Shown here: positions 35,753-45,085 of the stretch, piece after piece | How the letters are laid out: every line of letters starts with the position of its first letter | Numbering within the stretch: position 1 is the first letter of the stretch | Assembly (NCBI GenBank): GCA_023229175.1 | Contig: JALNZV010000002.1 | Location: 62,001 to 126,000, forward strand | Length of the DNA: 64,000 nucleotides | DNA from: Tissierellaceae bacterium | GTDB lineage: Bacteria > Bacillota > Clostridia > Tissierellales > Tissierellaceae | Reading direction: 5' to 3' | Translations under genes and position numbers: made by a program | Notes under the pieces: generated by a model | Databases searched by the model: none | Seen by the model: only the letters and a program-made list of their open reading frames with translations | What the model was told of the DNA's origin: nothing

Positions 35753-37315
35753 CTAATCCTCTTTCCCATTTAATTTGTGATGACATGCAACAAAATGTCC
35801 AGGTCTAGCTTCTTCCCATGCAGGTACAACTTTTGTGCATATTTCCGTAGCATATTTACATCTAGTGTGGAATTTGCACCCAGAAGGTGGTTTAATTGGG
35901 CTTGGAACATCCCCCTCCAGTATATAAATCTCTTTCTTGTCCTCTGTCACATCTGTAGTAGGTATGGCTGATAAAAGAGCCTCCGTATATGGATGCATAG
36001 GATGAGAATAAAGTTCCGCAGTAGCTGCCAATTCTACAATATTACCTAGATACATGACCCCAACCCTATCACTGATGTATTTTATAACAGATAGGTCATG
36101 GGAAATAAATAAATACGTCAGATTTTCCTTTTCCTTCAAATCTAGAAGTAGATTTATTATCTGTGATTGTATTGAAACGTCAAGTGCAGACACTGCTTCA
36201 TCGCATACTATAAAATTCGGTTGCAATGCAACAGAACGTGCAATTCCTATACGCTGTCTTTGTCCACCTGAAAATTGGTGTGGATATCTATGGACAAAGT
36301 ATGGAGCCAGACCACAACTATCCATGGTATCTAAAATATAGTCAGTAATATTTTTATCTGTCTTGGCAAATACCCTATGGGCATATAGACCTTCAGATAT
36401 TATTTGCCCTACAGTGAGCCTTGGATTTAGGGATGAATAGGGATCTTGAAATATCAACTGCAAATCCTTGCGGAGAAACCTCATTTCCTCTACTGTTAGT
36501 TTTGCTAAATTGATACCTTTGTCCCTATGTTTTTCATACTTCTCAAAGTCAGAATGATCCTTATATCTATTTCTAAGTCCATCGATTTCATTTTGAATGG
36601 ATGAAAGTTCACCCTCTATTTTGCGAAGATTTTCTTCATATGCTGTGATTTTATTGACGTCGTTTTCTGTATCCTTTTCTATTTCGCTGGCTGTTTTGCC
36701 CTTTTCTTCCAATTGGGACTTAATTCCATCCAAAATAACGTTTTCTTCATTAATCAATTTTCTTAGTTTTACTGCTTCGACACTGACCTGATACTCCTTT
36801 AATAAGGTTTTGGATACAGAGTCTAAGTTTTCAGCCACAAGAAGTCCTCCGACAATTTGTGACAAATCTAGGAAAAGTGTTCTGTATTCTTTTTCTGCCG
36901 CCCTATATCTTTCTAGAGCCTGATATTTTTCATCGCCATCGGGTTTTGATTCATAGGCTTTAAAAGCGGTCTCTTCCTTTTCCTTAAGCTCACCTAATTC
37001 CTTATACTTTTCTCCTAAACTCTCTAATATTTCCATTACATATCTGGGTGCCAGCTCATCGATGTCATATCCATAGTATATTGTCCTTCCATCTGTCTGA
37101 TCATATAATTGCAGCAAAGTCCGACCTAAAGTAGATTTTCCACATCCAGACTCTCCAACTAGGCCCAATGTCTCCCCTTCGTATATATCTAAGGTTATAT
37201 CGTCATTGGCCCTGACATACAGCAGTTCCTTCTGAAATACGGATGATTTCTTAATGGGAAAATATTTCTTTAGGTTTTCTATTCTAATCAATACCTTTTT
37301 ATCTTTTTTAGCCAT
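35753..37315 (-). CDS. oppF: Oligopeptide ABC transporter ATPase OppF with coiled-coil insertion
   Basis: 520 residues, against about 320 for ordinary OppF/DppF. Walker A is GESGCGKST (54-62); the Q-loop is LIFQDPYSSLNPRL (287-300); signature FSGGQRQRI; Walker B FIVCDEAVSALDV; and a C-terminal oligopeptide domain with CKFHTRCKYA and Cys residues. Residues about 91-270 are an added charged helical segment predicted by eye to be coiled coil (EKYKELGELKEKEE and later KIEGELSSIQNEIDGL). It powers peptide import together with OppD. It overlaps oppD by eight bases. The insertion interrupts the region between Walker A and the Q-loop, but all ATPase motifs are intact. Confidence 0.9.
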   Translation of the reverse strand: MAKKDKKVLIRIENLKKYFPIKKSSVFQKELLYVRANDDITLDIYEGETLGLVGESGCGKSTLGRTLLQLYDQTDGRTIYYGYDIDELAPRYVMEILESLGEKYKELGELKEKEETAFKAYESKPDGDEKYQALERYRAAEKEYRTLFLDLSQIVGGLLVAENLDSVSKTLLKEYQVSVEAVKLRKLINEENVILDGIKSQLEEKGKTASEIEKDTENDVNKITAYEENLRKIEGELSSIQNEIDGLRNRYKDHSDFEKYEKHRDKGINLAKLTVEEMRFLRKDLQLIFQDPYSSLNPRLTVGQIISEGLYAHRVFAKTDKNITDYILDTMDSCGLAPYFVHRYPHQFSGGQRQRIGIARSVALQPNFIVCDEAVSALDVSIQSQIINLLLDLKEKENLTYLFISHDLSVIKYISDRVGVMYLGNIVELAATAELYSHPMHPYTEALLSAIPTTDVTEDKKEIYILEGDVPSPIKPPSGCKFHTRCKYATEICTKVVPAWEEARPGHFVACHHKLNGKED

Positions 37316-38300
37316 TAGACCTCACCCCTTTCTTAGGATAGAAACAACGAATCTGATGCCCTTTTTCAATTTCAATAAGCTGTGGTTCTTCTTTGTGGCA
37401 TTTATCCGTTGCATATTTGCATCTAGGTGCAAATTTACATCCTACAGGTAGGTCCAGCGGATGAGGTACAGCTCCGGGTATTGCTTCTAGTCTCACCCCT
37501 GTTGGCGTATCTAGCCTAGGTACTGAATACATTAGCCCCTCAGTATATGGATGGGAATGCATACTGCTGGTGCCAAAAATTGTCTTTACAGGTGCCTTTT
37601 CTACGACTTGTCCACAGTACATAACTGCAACATCATCTGCCATTTCATTGATGACGCCTAAGTCATGGGTAATAAATAGTATGGATGTACCTATTTTATC
37701 CTTAAGCTCATTCATTAATTTTAATATCTGAGCCTGTATAGTAACGTCTAATGCTGTTGTAGGCTCATCTGCAATCAAGAGCTTAGGTACGCAGGCAAGT
37801 GCCATGGCAATCATAACACGCTGTCTCATTCCACCTGAAAGTTGATGTGGGTATTGTTTTGCCACCTCTCTAGGATTGGGAATCTTGACTAAAGCCAACA
37901 TCTCTACAACTCTTTCTTTTGCTTCAGCTTTTGTCATTCCCTGATGTATGATAAAAGGTTCAGAAACCTGTCTTTCCACTGTAAATACTGGGTTTAGAGA
38001 AGTCATTGGTTCTTGAAATATGACAGATATATCGTTTCCTCTAATATGTGTCATCTCTTCAATTGGCGTATCTCTAAGATTTTTCCCGTTAAAGTATATT
38101 TCTCCGTTGTGAATATACCCATTTCCATCTAAAAGCTTTATGATGCTCATGGCAGACACAGATTTGCCACTACCGCTTTCCCCTACTATCCCAAGGGTTT
38201 TTCCAGCTTCAACAGAATAGGATACGTCATTTACAGCTTTTACTATTCCTCTTTTTGTTTTAAAATAAGTGTGCAAGTTTTTAATTTCTAATAGTGCCAT
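37308..38300 (-). CDS. oppD: Oligopeptide ABC transporter ATPase OppD
   Basis: 330 residues, normal length. Walker A GESGSGKSV, Q-loop VIFQEPMTSLNPV, signature LSGGMRQRV, Walker B LLIADEPTTALDV, and switch His in ITHD. The C-terminal domain has the usual GCKFAPRCKYATDKC cysteines. It is one of two ATPases of the peptide importer. The start follows GGGGGAAG. It lies 13 bp after oppC. In contrast to OppF, no insertion is present. Confidence 0.95.
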   Translation of the reverse strand: MALLEIKNLHTYFKTKRGIVKAVNDVSYSVEAGKTLGIVGESGSGKSVSAMSIIKLLDGNGYIHNGEIYFNGKNLRDTPIEEMTHIRGNDISVIFQEPMTSLNPVFTVERQVSEPFIIHQGMTKAEAKERVVEMLALVKIPNPREVAKQYPHQLSGGMRQRVMIAMALACVPKLLIADEPTTALDVTIQAQILKLMNELKDKIGTSILFITHDLGVINEMADDVAVMYCGQVVEKAPVKTIFGTSSMHSHPYTEGLMYSVPRLDTPTGVRLEAIPGAVPHPLDLPVGCKFAPRCKYATDKCHKEEPQLIEIEKGHQIRCFYPKKGVRSNG

Positions 38301-38312
38301 CTTCTCTTCCCC

Positions 38313-40181
38313 CTAACGTTCTTGAGATCTTGGATCAACTGCATCTCTTAATCCATCGCCTACTAGGTTGATGCAAATAACAGATATACCTAATACTATG
38401 GATGCATATACCCATCTCCACCAGTAGTTTTGTATTACAATACTGTTGTTTGCTCCATATAGCATATTACCCCAAGTAGGATGTGGAGCTTGAACGCCAA
38501 AGCCTAAAAAGGATAAACTAGCTTCAGTTAACATACTGGTGGCAAAAGACAATGTGGCTGATACCAAAATAACCGAGATTACATTGGGCAAGATATGCCT
38601 AAATACTATGTTTTTTTCTTTGATACCAAGGGATTTAGCTGCTATTACATACTCTTGCTCCCTTACAGACAGTACCTGAGCCCTTACAAGCCTTTGAAGG
38701 CCCGTCCACGATAGGAGCCCCAGTATTACCATAATCAATACTATTCTTTGGGTTGAGGTCATTGAATTACCAATTAAGGAAGACAATATCATGGCAAAAG
38801 GTAAAAATGGCAATGAACTTATTACCTCAGATATTCTTTGTAGAACATTGTCAATTTTGCCTCCAAAGTAACCCGATACAGCTCCAACAATGATGCCTAT
38901 GGTCGTAGATATAACTACAGCTACAGCTCCTATAGTCATGGACATACGCCCGCCGTTCAATAGCCTAGTGAATATATCCCTTCCTAAATCGTCTGTGCCA
39001 AAAAGATATCCTTTCAGGCCCCAAGTATATACCTTTCCATCGGATGCTATACCGTAGTTTTGATAATATCCCGAGTATACCTTTACGATATCTGCTTCTT
39101 TAACCTTTTGGGGAATGGTAGATTGCTTGTAATTGTTTGAACCCCAGGAGTAAATATCACCATTCTCTGTAATTGCATTATAATGATATCTGCCCCCTAT
39201 AATTTTTATAATTTTGGAGTCAGTCTCAGGGACATTACCCTCGCCTTTTGACTTTGTCACATTACCCCATACAAATACCTTGCCATCTTCATTGACAGCA
39301 GCCATGGTAACCGCAGATGCAGATATGTCTACAACTTTACCCATATTTTCAGGTATTCTGGAATATGCATTTATTTGACTCCCTAAATAGACGACTTCTC
39401 CATCCCTAGTCAATCCAATTAGGCCATCGGAGGCTACTGCGATTTTATCTAGTTGCCCTTGATAAGGATGGAATTCATCGTAATCGTTGTTCATAGTATT
39501 TCCAAAGTAAATACTCCTACCGTCACCAGTTAAAACTATGGAAGACTGATAACCACCGTAAATATCCTTAATATCCTTGGTGAATTTTAGCTCTGTAGGT
39601 ATTGAGGCTTGTTTTTGTCTATTATTTCCCCAAGCAAATACTTCTCCCTCATCATTCAAGGCTAAGGCGTGATCAAACCCTGCGGCCACCTTAACTACAT
39701 TGCCCATATCTACTGGCCTTTTAGTAGCTGGATCTATAGGATAGTTTTTTACGTCAATTGTACTACTTATCCTAGTTTTACCCCATATATATACTTTCCC
39801 ATCTGTAGAAGCTCCAATGGAAAATGTGGGTCCAACGCCTATGTCCTGTACCTTGCCCAGGATAGCATCTGGCAAAGCCATCATATCAAACCCTGGAGCA
39901 ATGTCCTTTTGAGATGTCTCTGAAAACGATAAATCTATGGGATGTACAAGCGGAGCTATCATTACAATTGAAAATATAAGTAAAAACACAATAAAGCCTG
40001 TCATGGCCACTTTGTTGCTTTTAAAAGTATTTATAACTGTACGCCATGGGCTCTGTACCTGCTCTTCTTCGAATATGGACAGCTCTTTTTTACTGCCAAA
40101 TAGATTAGCAAAGAGAAGGCTCAAGAAAGATTTTTTCTTTTTATCATTTTGTTTATTTTCATCTACTTGCTTCATACTCAT
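38313..40181 (-). CDS. oppC: Oligopeptide ABC transporter permease OppC with RCC1-repeat insertion
   Basis: 622 residues, about twice the normal OppC. Membrane helix 1 is at residues about 58-78. Residues about 112-392 hold seven RCC1-type repeats, each with a DGxVYxWG-like turn: TDGKVYIWG, DEGEVFAWG, GDGRSIYFG, RDGEVVYLG, EDGKVFVWG, ENGDIYSWG and SDGKVYTWG. The normal OppC sequence then resumes with FGTDDLGRDIFTRLL at 394-408, and five more helices follow, including the ATPase-contact EAA loop (AAKSLGIKEKNIVFRHILPN). Seven repeats would make a complete beta-propeller. By topology it sits on the outer face, next to the binding protein. The frame is unbroken, so this is a fusion, not an assembly break within one codon frame. 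Confidence 0.92.
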   Translation of the reverse strand: MSMKQVDENKQNDKKKKSFLSLLFANLFGSKKELSIFEEEQVQSPWRTVINTFKSNKVAMTGFIVFLLIFSIVMIAPLVHPIDLSFSETSQKDIAPGFDMMALPDAILGKVQDIGVGPTFSIGASTDGKVYIWGKTRISSTIDVKNYPIDPATKRPVDMGNVVKVAAGFDHALALNDEGEVFAWGNNRQKQASIPTELKFTKDIKDIYGGYQSSIVLTGDGRSIYFGNTMNNDYDEFHPYQGQLDKIAVASDGLIGLTRDGEVVYLGSQINAYSRIPENMGKVVDISASAVTMAAVNEDGKVFVWGNVTKSKGEGNVPETDSKIIKIIGGRYHYNAITENGDIYSWGSNNYKQSTIPQKVKEADIVKVYSGYYQNYGIASDGKVYTWGLKGYLFGTDDLGRDIFTRLLNGGRMSMTIGAVAVVISTTIGIIVGAVSGYFGGKIDNVLQRISEVISSLPFLPFAMILSSLIGNSMTSTQRIVLIMVILGLLSWTGLQRLVRAQVLSVREQEYVIAAKSLGIKEKNIVFRHILPNVISVILVSATLSFATSMLTEASLSFLGFGVQAPHPTWGNMLYGANNSIVIQNYWWRWVYASIVLGISVICINLVGDGLRDAVDPRSQER

Positions 40182-40198
40182 ATCTATTACCTCCCCTT

Positions 40199-41185
40199 CT
40201 ACTTATTAACTCTGACCCGTGGGTCTACAATACCATAGCTAAGATCTGACAATAAATTACCTAATAGTGCAATGACAATATAAAGCAATTGTATTGCCAT
40301 GACAACGTCATAGTCTTGATTGTATAAAGATTCTATCAATAGCTTTCCTAAACCATTGAGGTTAAACATCCTCTCTATAATCAAAGAGCCGTAGAATATG
40401 CTCATTAGCCATCCTATTAACAAAGTTACAATTGGTAGAAGGGCATTTCTCCAAGCATGGGAGTAAATAACCACTTTCTCTTTCAGGCCCTTTGCCCTTG
40501 CGGTTTTAATATAATCCATACTCAAGGCGTCAGCCATGGCTGCCCTTATGTATCTAGTTAAGCCTGCTAGAGAACCAATAGTCATAACCATAAGCGGAAG
40601 GGCTAAATGCCAAACCTTGTCCAAAAAAGCTTCCCAATCCGTCCCCTTAAAATTGGCAGTTTTCATACCACTAACCGGGAACCATCCAAGTTTTACTGAA
40701 AATGCATATATAAATAGTAATGAAAATATAAATACAGGAATACTGTGACCGATTATGGTCAATACCTGCACTGCTTTATCAAAATTAGAATTCTTCCTTA
40801 CGGCAGTGCGAATCCCCAGGGGTATGGTCAAGGCCAAACCAATAACCACAGCAAATATATTTATAAATATGGTTGTTTTAAGAGGAGTGATTATAACCTT
40901 ACTGACTGGCATCTTGTATACAATAGATTGACCCAACTCGCCCTTTACCAAGCCTTTGACATAGTTTATATATCTTATGTGCTTTGGTAAATCCAGCCCC
41001 ATTCTTTGCCTTGCCAGTTGATATGCGTGCTCGTATTCATCGGGCTTTAATGTCTGTCTTAGTCCTTCTACTTCCGCCCTTGCAGGGTCTCCAGGTATCA
41101 TGCCATATAAGGTAAATAATATGACTGTCATAATGGAAAATACAAATAGCATGTATAAAATTCTTTTAAAGGTGTATTTTATCAT
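40199..41185 (-). CDS. oppB: Oligopeptide ABC transporter permease OppB
   Basis: 328 residues with six membrane helices, the expected length. Family motifs: the N-terminal helix and FTLYGMIPGDPA, GLTRYIRAAMADALSMDYI with the EAA loop (KTARAKGLKEKVVIYSHAWR), and a C-terminal GIVDPRVR. The protein pairs with OppC to form the peptide channel. The start at 41185 follows GGCAGG. A long inverted repeat lies between it and oppA. It carries no insertion. Confidence 0.95.
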   Translation of the reverse strand: MIKYTFKRILYMLFVFSIMTVILFTLYGMIPGDPARAEVEGLRQTLKPDEYEHAYQLARQRMGLDLPKHIRYINYVKGLVKGELGQSIVYKMPVSKVIITPLKTTIFINIFAVVIGLALTIPLGIRTAVRKNSNFDKAVQVLTIIGHSIPVFIFSLLFIYAFSVKLGWFPVSGMKTANFKGTDWEAFLDKVWHLALPLMVMTIGSLAGLTRYIRAAMADALSMDYIKTARAKGLKEKVVIYSHAWRNALLPIVTLLIGWLMSIFYGSLIIERMFNLNGLGKLLIESLYNQDYDVVMAIQLLYIVIALLGNLLSDLSYGIVDPRVRVNK

Positions 41186-41243
41186 TTTTTTACCTGCCTT
41201 ATCTCAATTTATTGGCTTTAACGCATTAGTGCTGTATTTTGCC

Positions 41244-41289
41244 CATTGATGTAGAAATAGGGTATAAAAATACCCTATTTCTATCAATG
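41244..41289. other. Stable intergenic hairpin between oppA and oppB
   Basis: A 14-base-pair perfect stem (41252-41265 with 41270-41283) with an AAAA loop, extended by CATTGA/TCAATG across a two-base bulge. No T-run follows on the minus strand, so it looks like an mRNA-stabilising or processing hairpin that would raise OppA over the membrane subunits rather than a full terminator. Confidence 0.75.
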
Positions 41290-41313
41290 CTTTTATAAAA
41301 TTGTCTTCGTAAA

Positions 41314-43236
41314 TTATTCTGTTACGTATGAGTAAAGTAGAGCTTGAGATATACGAACCAATGGGTTCATGTTGTAATTTTTCAATTTTTCATTGTAGAA
41401 GTCATGGTACATATTTGAATAAAGTGGAAGGTCAGGTAATAATTCGTTCCATCTTACTATGAAGTCTACGAATTTTGATTTAAATGCTTCCCTATCTTCT
41501 GATGGTGTCAATACCATGTCTATTGCAAGTCTCTCTAATTCCTCATCGATTAAGAAGTTAGTATTGTATCCTGCTTTAATTTCATCTGGATCAGTTGTAT
41601 AGGTATCTCTTTGGTCGTAAACAGGAGTGTAGTTTGTAGCTAAGTTGTACATACCATAAGTTGGTACGCCGTATTTAGCTCCTTCTGTATCGTCACGATA
41701 TAGATAGTTAATTAAGTCACCAAATGTCATAACAGTTTGGTTTATTTGCATACCAGCAGCTGCTACATCTGGGTTTTCTTGTAATTTAACTACTAGAAGG
41801 TCTGAAACTGCATTTGCTTCTGATGAAGACCATTCGATGATTAGTGGCATTAAAGTGCCATCTTCCATCTTCTTATATCTGATGCCTTCTGAATAATCGT
41901 TGCCGTCTTTATCTAATACCCAGCCGCCCTTTTCAAGTAATTCAACTGCAGAGTCTAAGCTGTATGGATATTGGTTTAATTTTTGGTTTAATTCGCCCTT
42001 AGTTTCTTGATAGAACCACATGGATTCACCATAAGGTCCATTAACTACGGAACCAAATCCTTGAGTAAATGCCTTTGCAAAGTCGTTTCTATCTAATAAG
42101 TGAGCAAGTGCTTGACGAACTTCTACGAATTGAGTTGGCCCAAAGTCGCATTGGAATTGAATCTTACCGTACCCAGCACGTGGATATTCGGTAAATGCAA
42201 ATCCACCATTGTCAACTAGGTCAAGACCTTGGTTGATTTCATCTCCGCCAGCCATGCCTGATAGTAAGTCAACGCCGCCAGTTGCCAATTCGTCTAAAGC
42301 AGTTTCTTGTGTAACCTTTTTGTATATAACAGTTTCAATTTTAGCCTTTTGGCCGGTATAGTCCCCGATGTATTTGTCGTTTACTTCCATTACAGCGGTC
42401 TTTGATGCTTCGTCATAAGAAACTAATTTATATGGCCCCATTGCTGGGAAGTCTTCGATTCCATATCTAGCTTCTTTAAATCTAGCTTCATAGGCTTCTG
42501 TAGTGAAATTGTCTGAGAAGTATGCTCCGTTGCCATCGTCTTTAATCTCGACAGTTTCATCTGTCCAATAGGATAACTTAGTTGGCCCAACACTCGCCAT
42601 TGTTAATTCATAGAAATATGGAAGCTTCTCAGGGTTAATAGTTACTGAGAATGTCATGTCATCCAACAACCTAACTCCTGCAAATTCCTTCTTTACGCCC
42701 TTGTTAAAATCAGAATATCCTACAAGGTCATAGCCATAAGTAGCAGTAGCACCAGTTGCTTGTACTTGTGGAGAGGACCAGAATAGAACTGATGTTACAT
42801 AGTCTAAGGCTGTGATTGGAGAACCGTCAGCATAAACTAGTCCATCATTAATAGTCCAAGTGTAGGTTTTGGAACCGTCATCGTTGTCAGCTACGTCGTA
42901 CTCTTTTACAACAGTTTCATTAACTAGATACTCGCCACCAAAGGACATATCTACTGTGCCATAGCCCATAATAAAGTTATACACATTATAGTCAGCAGCT
43001 ATATTTGTCCAATATGGTACCCAGTCGCCTGATAGCTCTGTAGTATCACCAATTATTATCTGTCCAAAAGGATCTGATGGTGGCCCTGTAACTACATCTT
43101 CTACGCCATCATCTGGTGTATCTACAACATCAGTTGGTGGCGTATCAACTGGTTCTTCTTTTGGCGTACAACCAGCCATGAATGCAGATAAAACCATGGT
43201 CAATACTAATAAGAAAATAATACTTTTCTTCATCAT
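41314..43236 (-). CDS. oppA: Oligopeptide-binding lipoprotein OppA
   Basis: 640 residues. The signal peptide ends in FMAGC (lipobox Cys 23), followed by an acidic Pro/Thr/Val linker (residues about 25-55). The solute-binding family 5 fold follows, with YADGSPITALDYVTSVLFW typical of the family and a peptide-pocket region further on. It delivers peptides to OppBC. It is somewhat longer than many homologues (about 540-600). It is the first gene of the opp operon with a roughly 230-base leader. Given the propeller in OppC, the docking surface may differ from the textbook system; that is inference. Confidence 0.92.
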   Translation of the reverse strand: MMKKSIIFLLVLTMVLSAFMAGCTPKEEPVDTPPTDVVDTPDDGVEDVVTGPPSDPFGQIIIGDTTELSGDWVPYWTNIAADYNVYNFIMGYGTVDMSFGGEYLVNETVVKEYDVADNDDGSKTYTWTINDGLVYADGSPITALDYVTSVLFWSSPQVQATGATATYGYDLVGYSDFNKGVKKEFAGVRLLDDMTFSVTINPEKLPYFYELTMASVGPTKLSYWTDETVEIKDDGNGAYFSDNFTTEAYEARFKEARYGIEDFPAMGPYKLVSYDEASKTAVMEVNDKYIGDYTGQKAKIETVIYKKVTQETALDELATGGVDLLSGMAGGDEINQGLDLVDNGGFAFTEYPRAGYGKIQFQCDFGPTQFVEVRQALAHLLDRNDFAKAFTQGFGSVVNGPYGESMWFYQETKGELNQKLNQYPYSLDSAVELLEKGGWVLDKDGNDYSEGIRYKKMEDGTLMPLIIEWSSSEANAVSDLLVVKLQENPDVAAAGMQINQTVMTFGDLINYLYRDDTEGAKYGVPTYGMYNLATNYTPVYDQRDTYTTDPDEIKAGYNTNFLIDEELERLAIDMVLTPSEDREAFKSKFVDFIVRWNELLPDLPLYSNMYHDFYNEKLKNYNMNPLVRISQALLYSYVTE

Positions 43237-43473
43237 TCTTTTTATTCCCCCTTAAAATATTATTATTTTAAAAAGTAGATATGACAACCATATCTCTTTT
43301 AAAAACTAGGTGAAAATAAGCATAATAATTTGTAGTTAGACCTGTACAATAATAATATATTACTTTGCATATCATTATATGTATCAGAAAAAGGCAGATT
43401 TACAATCAATTATTATGCGAAAACTTTTTGCTATCTATTCTTTGCAAAGATAGAATTCAAATCTATATGTAAT

Positions 43474-43501
43474 ATTATATAGATTTTTTAAGAATAGTCA
43501 A
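43474..43501 (-). promoter_or_regulatory. Candidate promoter of the opp operon
   Basis: On the minus strand: TTGACT (43496-43501), 16-base spacer, TATAAT (43474-43479). This predicts a leader of about 230 bases before oppA. The 358-base gap 43237-43594 also contains a short inverted repeat AGATATG-N5-CATATCT at 43277-43295; otherwise I see no gene or known riboswitch in it. Confidence 0.5.
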
Positions 43502-43594
43502 TTAATTCTTGTATTATTGACATAATGTAAATACTAACAAATCCCAATTTCAAGCCATTGCATTAACACCCTAAAGCAAGGCCACTTCTATTTA

Positions 43595-44605
43595 CTACCT
43601 GTATCCCCCTGGATTTTGCTTCTGCCACCTCCAAGAATCCCTGCACATATCGTTTAAATCCCTCTCTGCTTTCCATCCTAACTCCCTCAGGGCCTTAGTT
43701 GGATCTGCATAGCATACTGCTATATCTCCTGACCTTCTATTTACAATATCATAGGGTATCTTCACTTTTGCAACACTTTCAAAGGATTTTACCACGTCTA
43801 AGACACTATATCCAATGCCTGTTCCAAGGTTATATGTGTCTACACCCGTCTTGTTCATTATTCTTTGGAGAGCCTTTATATGCCCCTTTGCCAAATCCAC
43901 GACGTGAATGTAATCTCTCACACCTGTACCATCGTGGGTATCGTAATCGTTTCCAAATATATTGAGTTTTTCCCTCTTTCCTATGGCCACTTGTGTAATA
44001 AATGGCATTAAATTGTTGGGGATTCCGTTGGGATCCTCTCCAATTTTTCCACTTTCATGGGCTCCAATAGGATTAAAATACCTAAGTAGGGATATGCTCC
44101 AAGTCGAATCAGAAAAAAATATATCTCTTAAAATCTGCTCAACCATAAATTTTGACCAACCATATGGATTTGTTGCACTTAAAGGCAAATCCTCTGTTAA
44201 AGGGGATTTATTGTCCATGCCATATACTGTAGCAGAGGAACTAAACACTATCTTTTTTACCTGATATTCTTTCATCACATGACAAAGTTCCAATGTCCCT
44301 GTAATATTATTGTGATAGTAATCAATAGGAAGTGCCACTGATTCCCCTACCGCCTTAAGCCCTGCAAAATGAATGACTGCCTCTATTTCATTCTCTATAA
44401 ATACCTCTTCTAACTTTTCCTTATCTAGTACGGATACATCATAGTACTTAAAAGTCTTGCCAGTTATCTCCTTTATCCTTTTAAGAGACTCAGTTTTGCT
44501 ATTGGAAAAGTTGTCCACTACCACTATTTCATATCCCATATCCAGTAGTTCCACACAGGTGTGGCTTCCAATATAACCTGCTCCTCCTGTAACTAAAATT
44601 GCCAT
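43595..44605 (-). CDS. galE: UDP-glucose 4-epimerase
   Basis: 336 residues, standard for GalE. The NAD-binding GGAGYIGSH is at residues 7-15; the Ser of FSSSATVYG and the Tyr/Lys pair of NPYGWSKFM form the catalytic triad; [14 protein letters not shown] and a C-terminal [12 protein letters not shown] complete the family pattern. It interconverts UDP-glucose and UDP-galactose for cell-surface polysaccharide or galactose use. GAGGTTG precedes the ATG. It appears monocistronic between the opp operon and the UbiD cluster; galU lies 14 kb away. Confidence 0.96.
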   Translation of the reverse strand: MAILVTGGAGYIGSHTCVELLDMGYEIVVVDNFSNSKTESLKRIKEITGKTFKYYDVSVLDKEKLEEVFIENEIEAVIHFAGLKAVGESVALPIDYYHNNITGTLELCHVMKEYQVKKIVFSSSATVYGMDNKSPLTEDLPLSATNPYGWSKFMVEQILRDIFFSDSTWSISLLRYFNPIGAHESGKIGEDPNGIPNNLMPFITQVAIGKREKLNIFGNDYDTHDGTGVRDYIHVVDLAKGHIKALQRIMNKTGVDTYNLGTGIGYSVLDVVKSFESVAKVKIPYDIVNRRSGDIAVCYADPTKALRELGWKAERDLNDMCRDSWRWQKQNPGGYR

Positions 44606-44703
44606 TTTATCAACCTCGCTGTTTTTCTCAAATCTAATAAATTATTGTGGAATTTAATTATACACCATCTGGAGATAAAAAAACAGAGAATTCCACATCT
44701 CAA

Positions 44704-45075
44704 TTACAGAATGGAATTCTCTATATACCTTTCTGCCCAATTTATAGTTACAGAAATTATCTCTTTTATCTCTTCTAATGTAATATTTACTATATGGATG
44801 CCGCATGTCACTGCTACATTTTTGTTTAGTTTGGCAGACAGCATTTCCGATACTGGTTTTGCTACTTCGTCGTCTTTATGCCCTGTTATATTTATGGTTG
44901 ATGTGGTAGAACTGCTGCGGCTTTCATCGGCAAGACTTGGTCTTGCAACGCTTAGGGTTATGGTGCCTATATGGGGCTTTTCTCCGCCCCATATGGCTAC
45001 ACATAAATCATTCCCCAATTCAATGGTCTTTATATTTATCTGCACTCTACCGTTTTTATATGTGAATTTATCCAT
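44704..45075 (-). CDS. LpdD-like small protein (UbiD-associated)
   Basis: 123 residues. The first half reads GNDLCVAIWGGEKPHIGTIT then SVARPSL, followed by a SSSTTSTINITGHKDDE segment and a C-terminal GIHIVNITLEEIKEI. I recognise this pattern from small proteins encoded beside UbiD-type decarboxylases, described as LpdD-like or prenylated-flavin chaperone-like. The assignment rests on memory of the family and on the neighbouring ubiD gene, so treat it as likely rather than proven. It is the last gene of the catabolic cluster, 10 bp after the aldehyde dehydrogenase. Confidence 0.65.
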   Translation of the reverse strand: MDKFTYKNGRVQINIKTIELGNDLCVAIWGGEKPHIGTITLSVARPSLADESRSSSTTSTINITGHKDDEVAKPVSEMLSAKLNKNVAVTCGIHIVNITLEEIKEIISVTINWAERYIENSIL

Positions 45076-45085
45076 ATTATTATCG

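Noticed and set aside
38313..40181. OppC plus RCC1 as two genes joined by a sequencing or assembly error
   Set aside because: The reading frame is continuous through both junctions and the permease resumes at the expected motif after the repeats.
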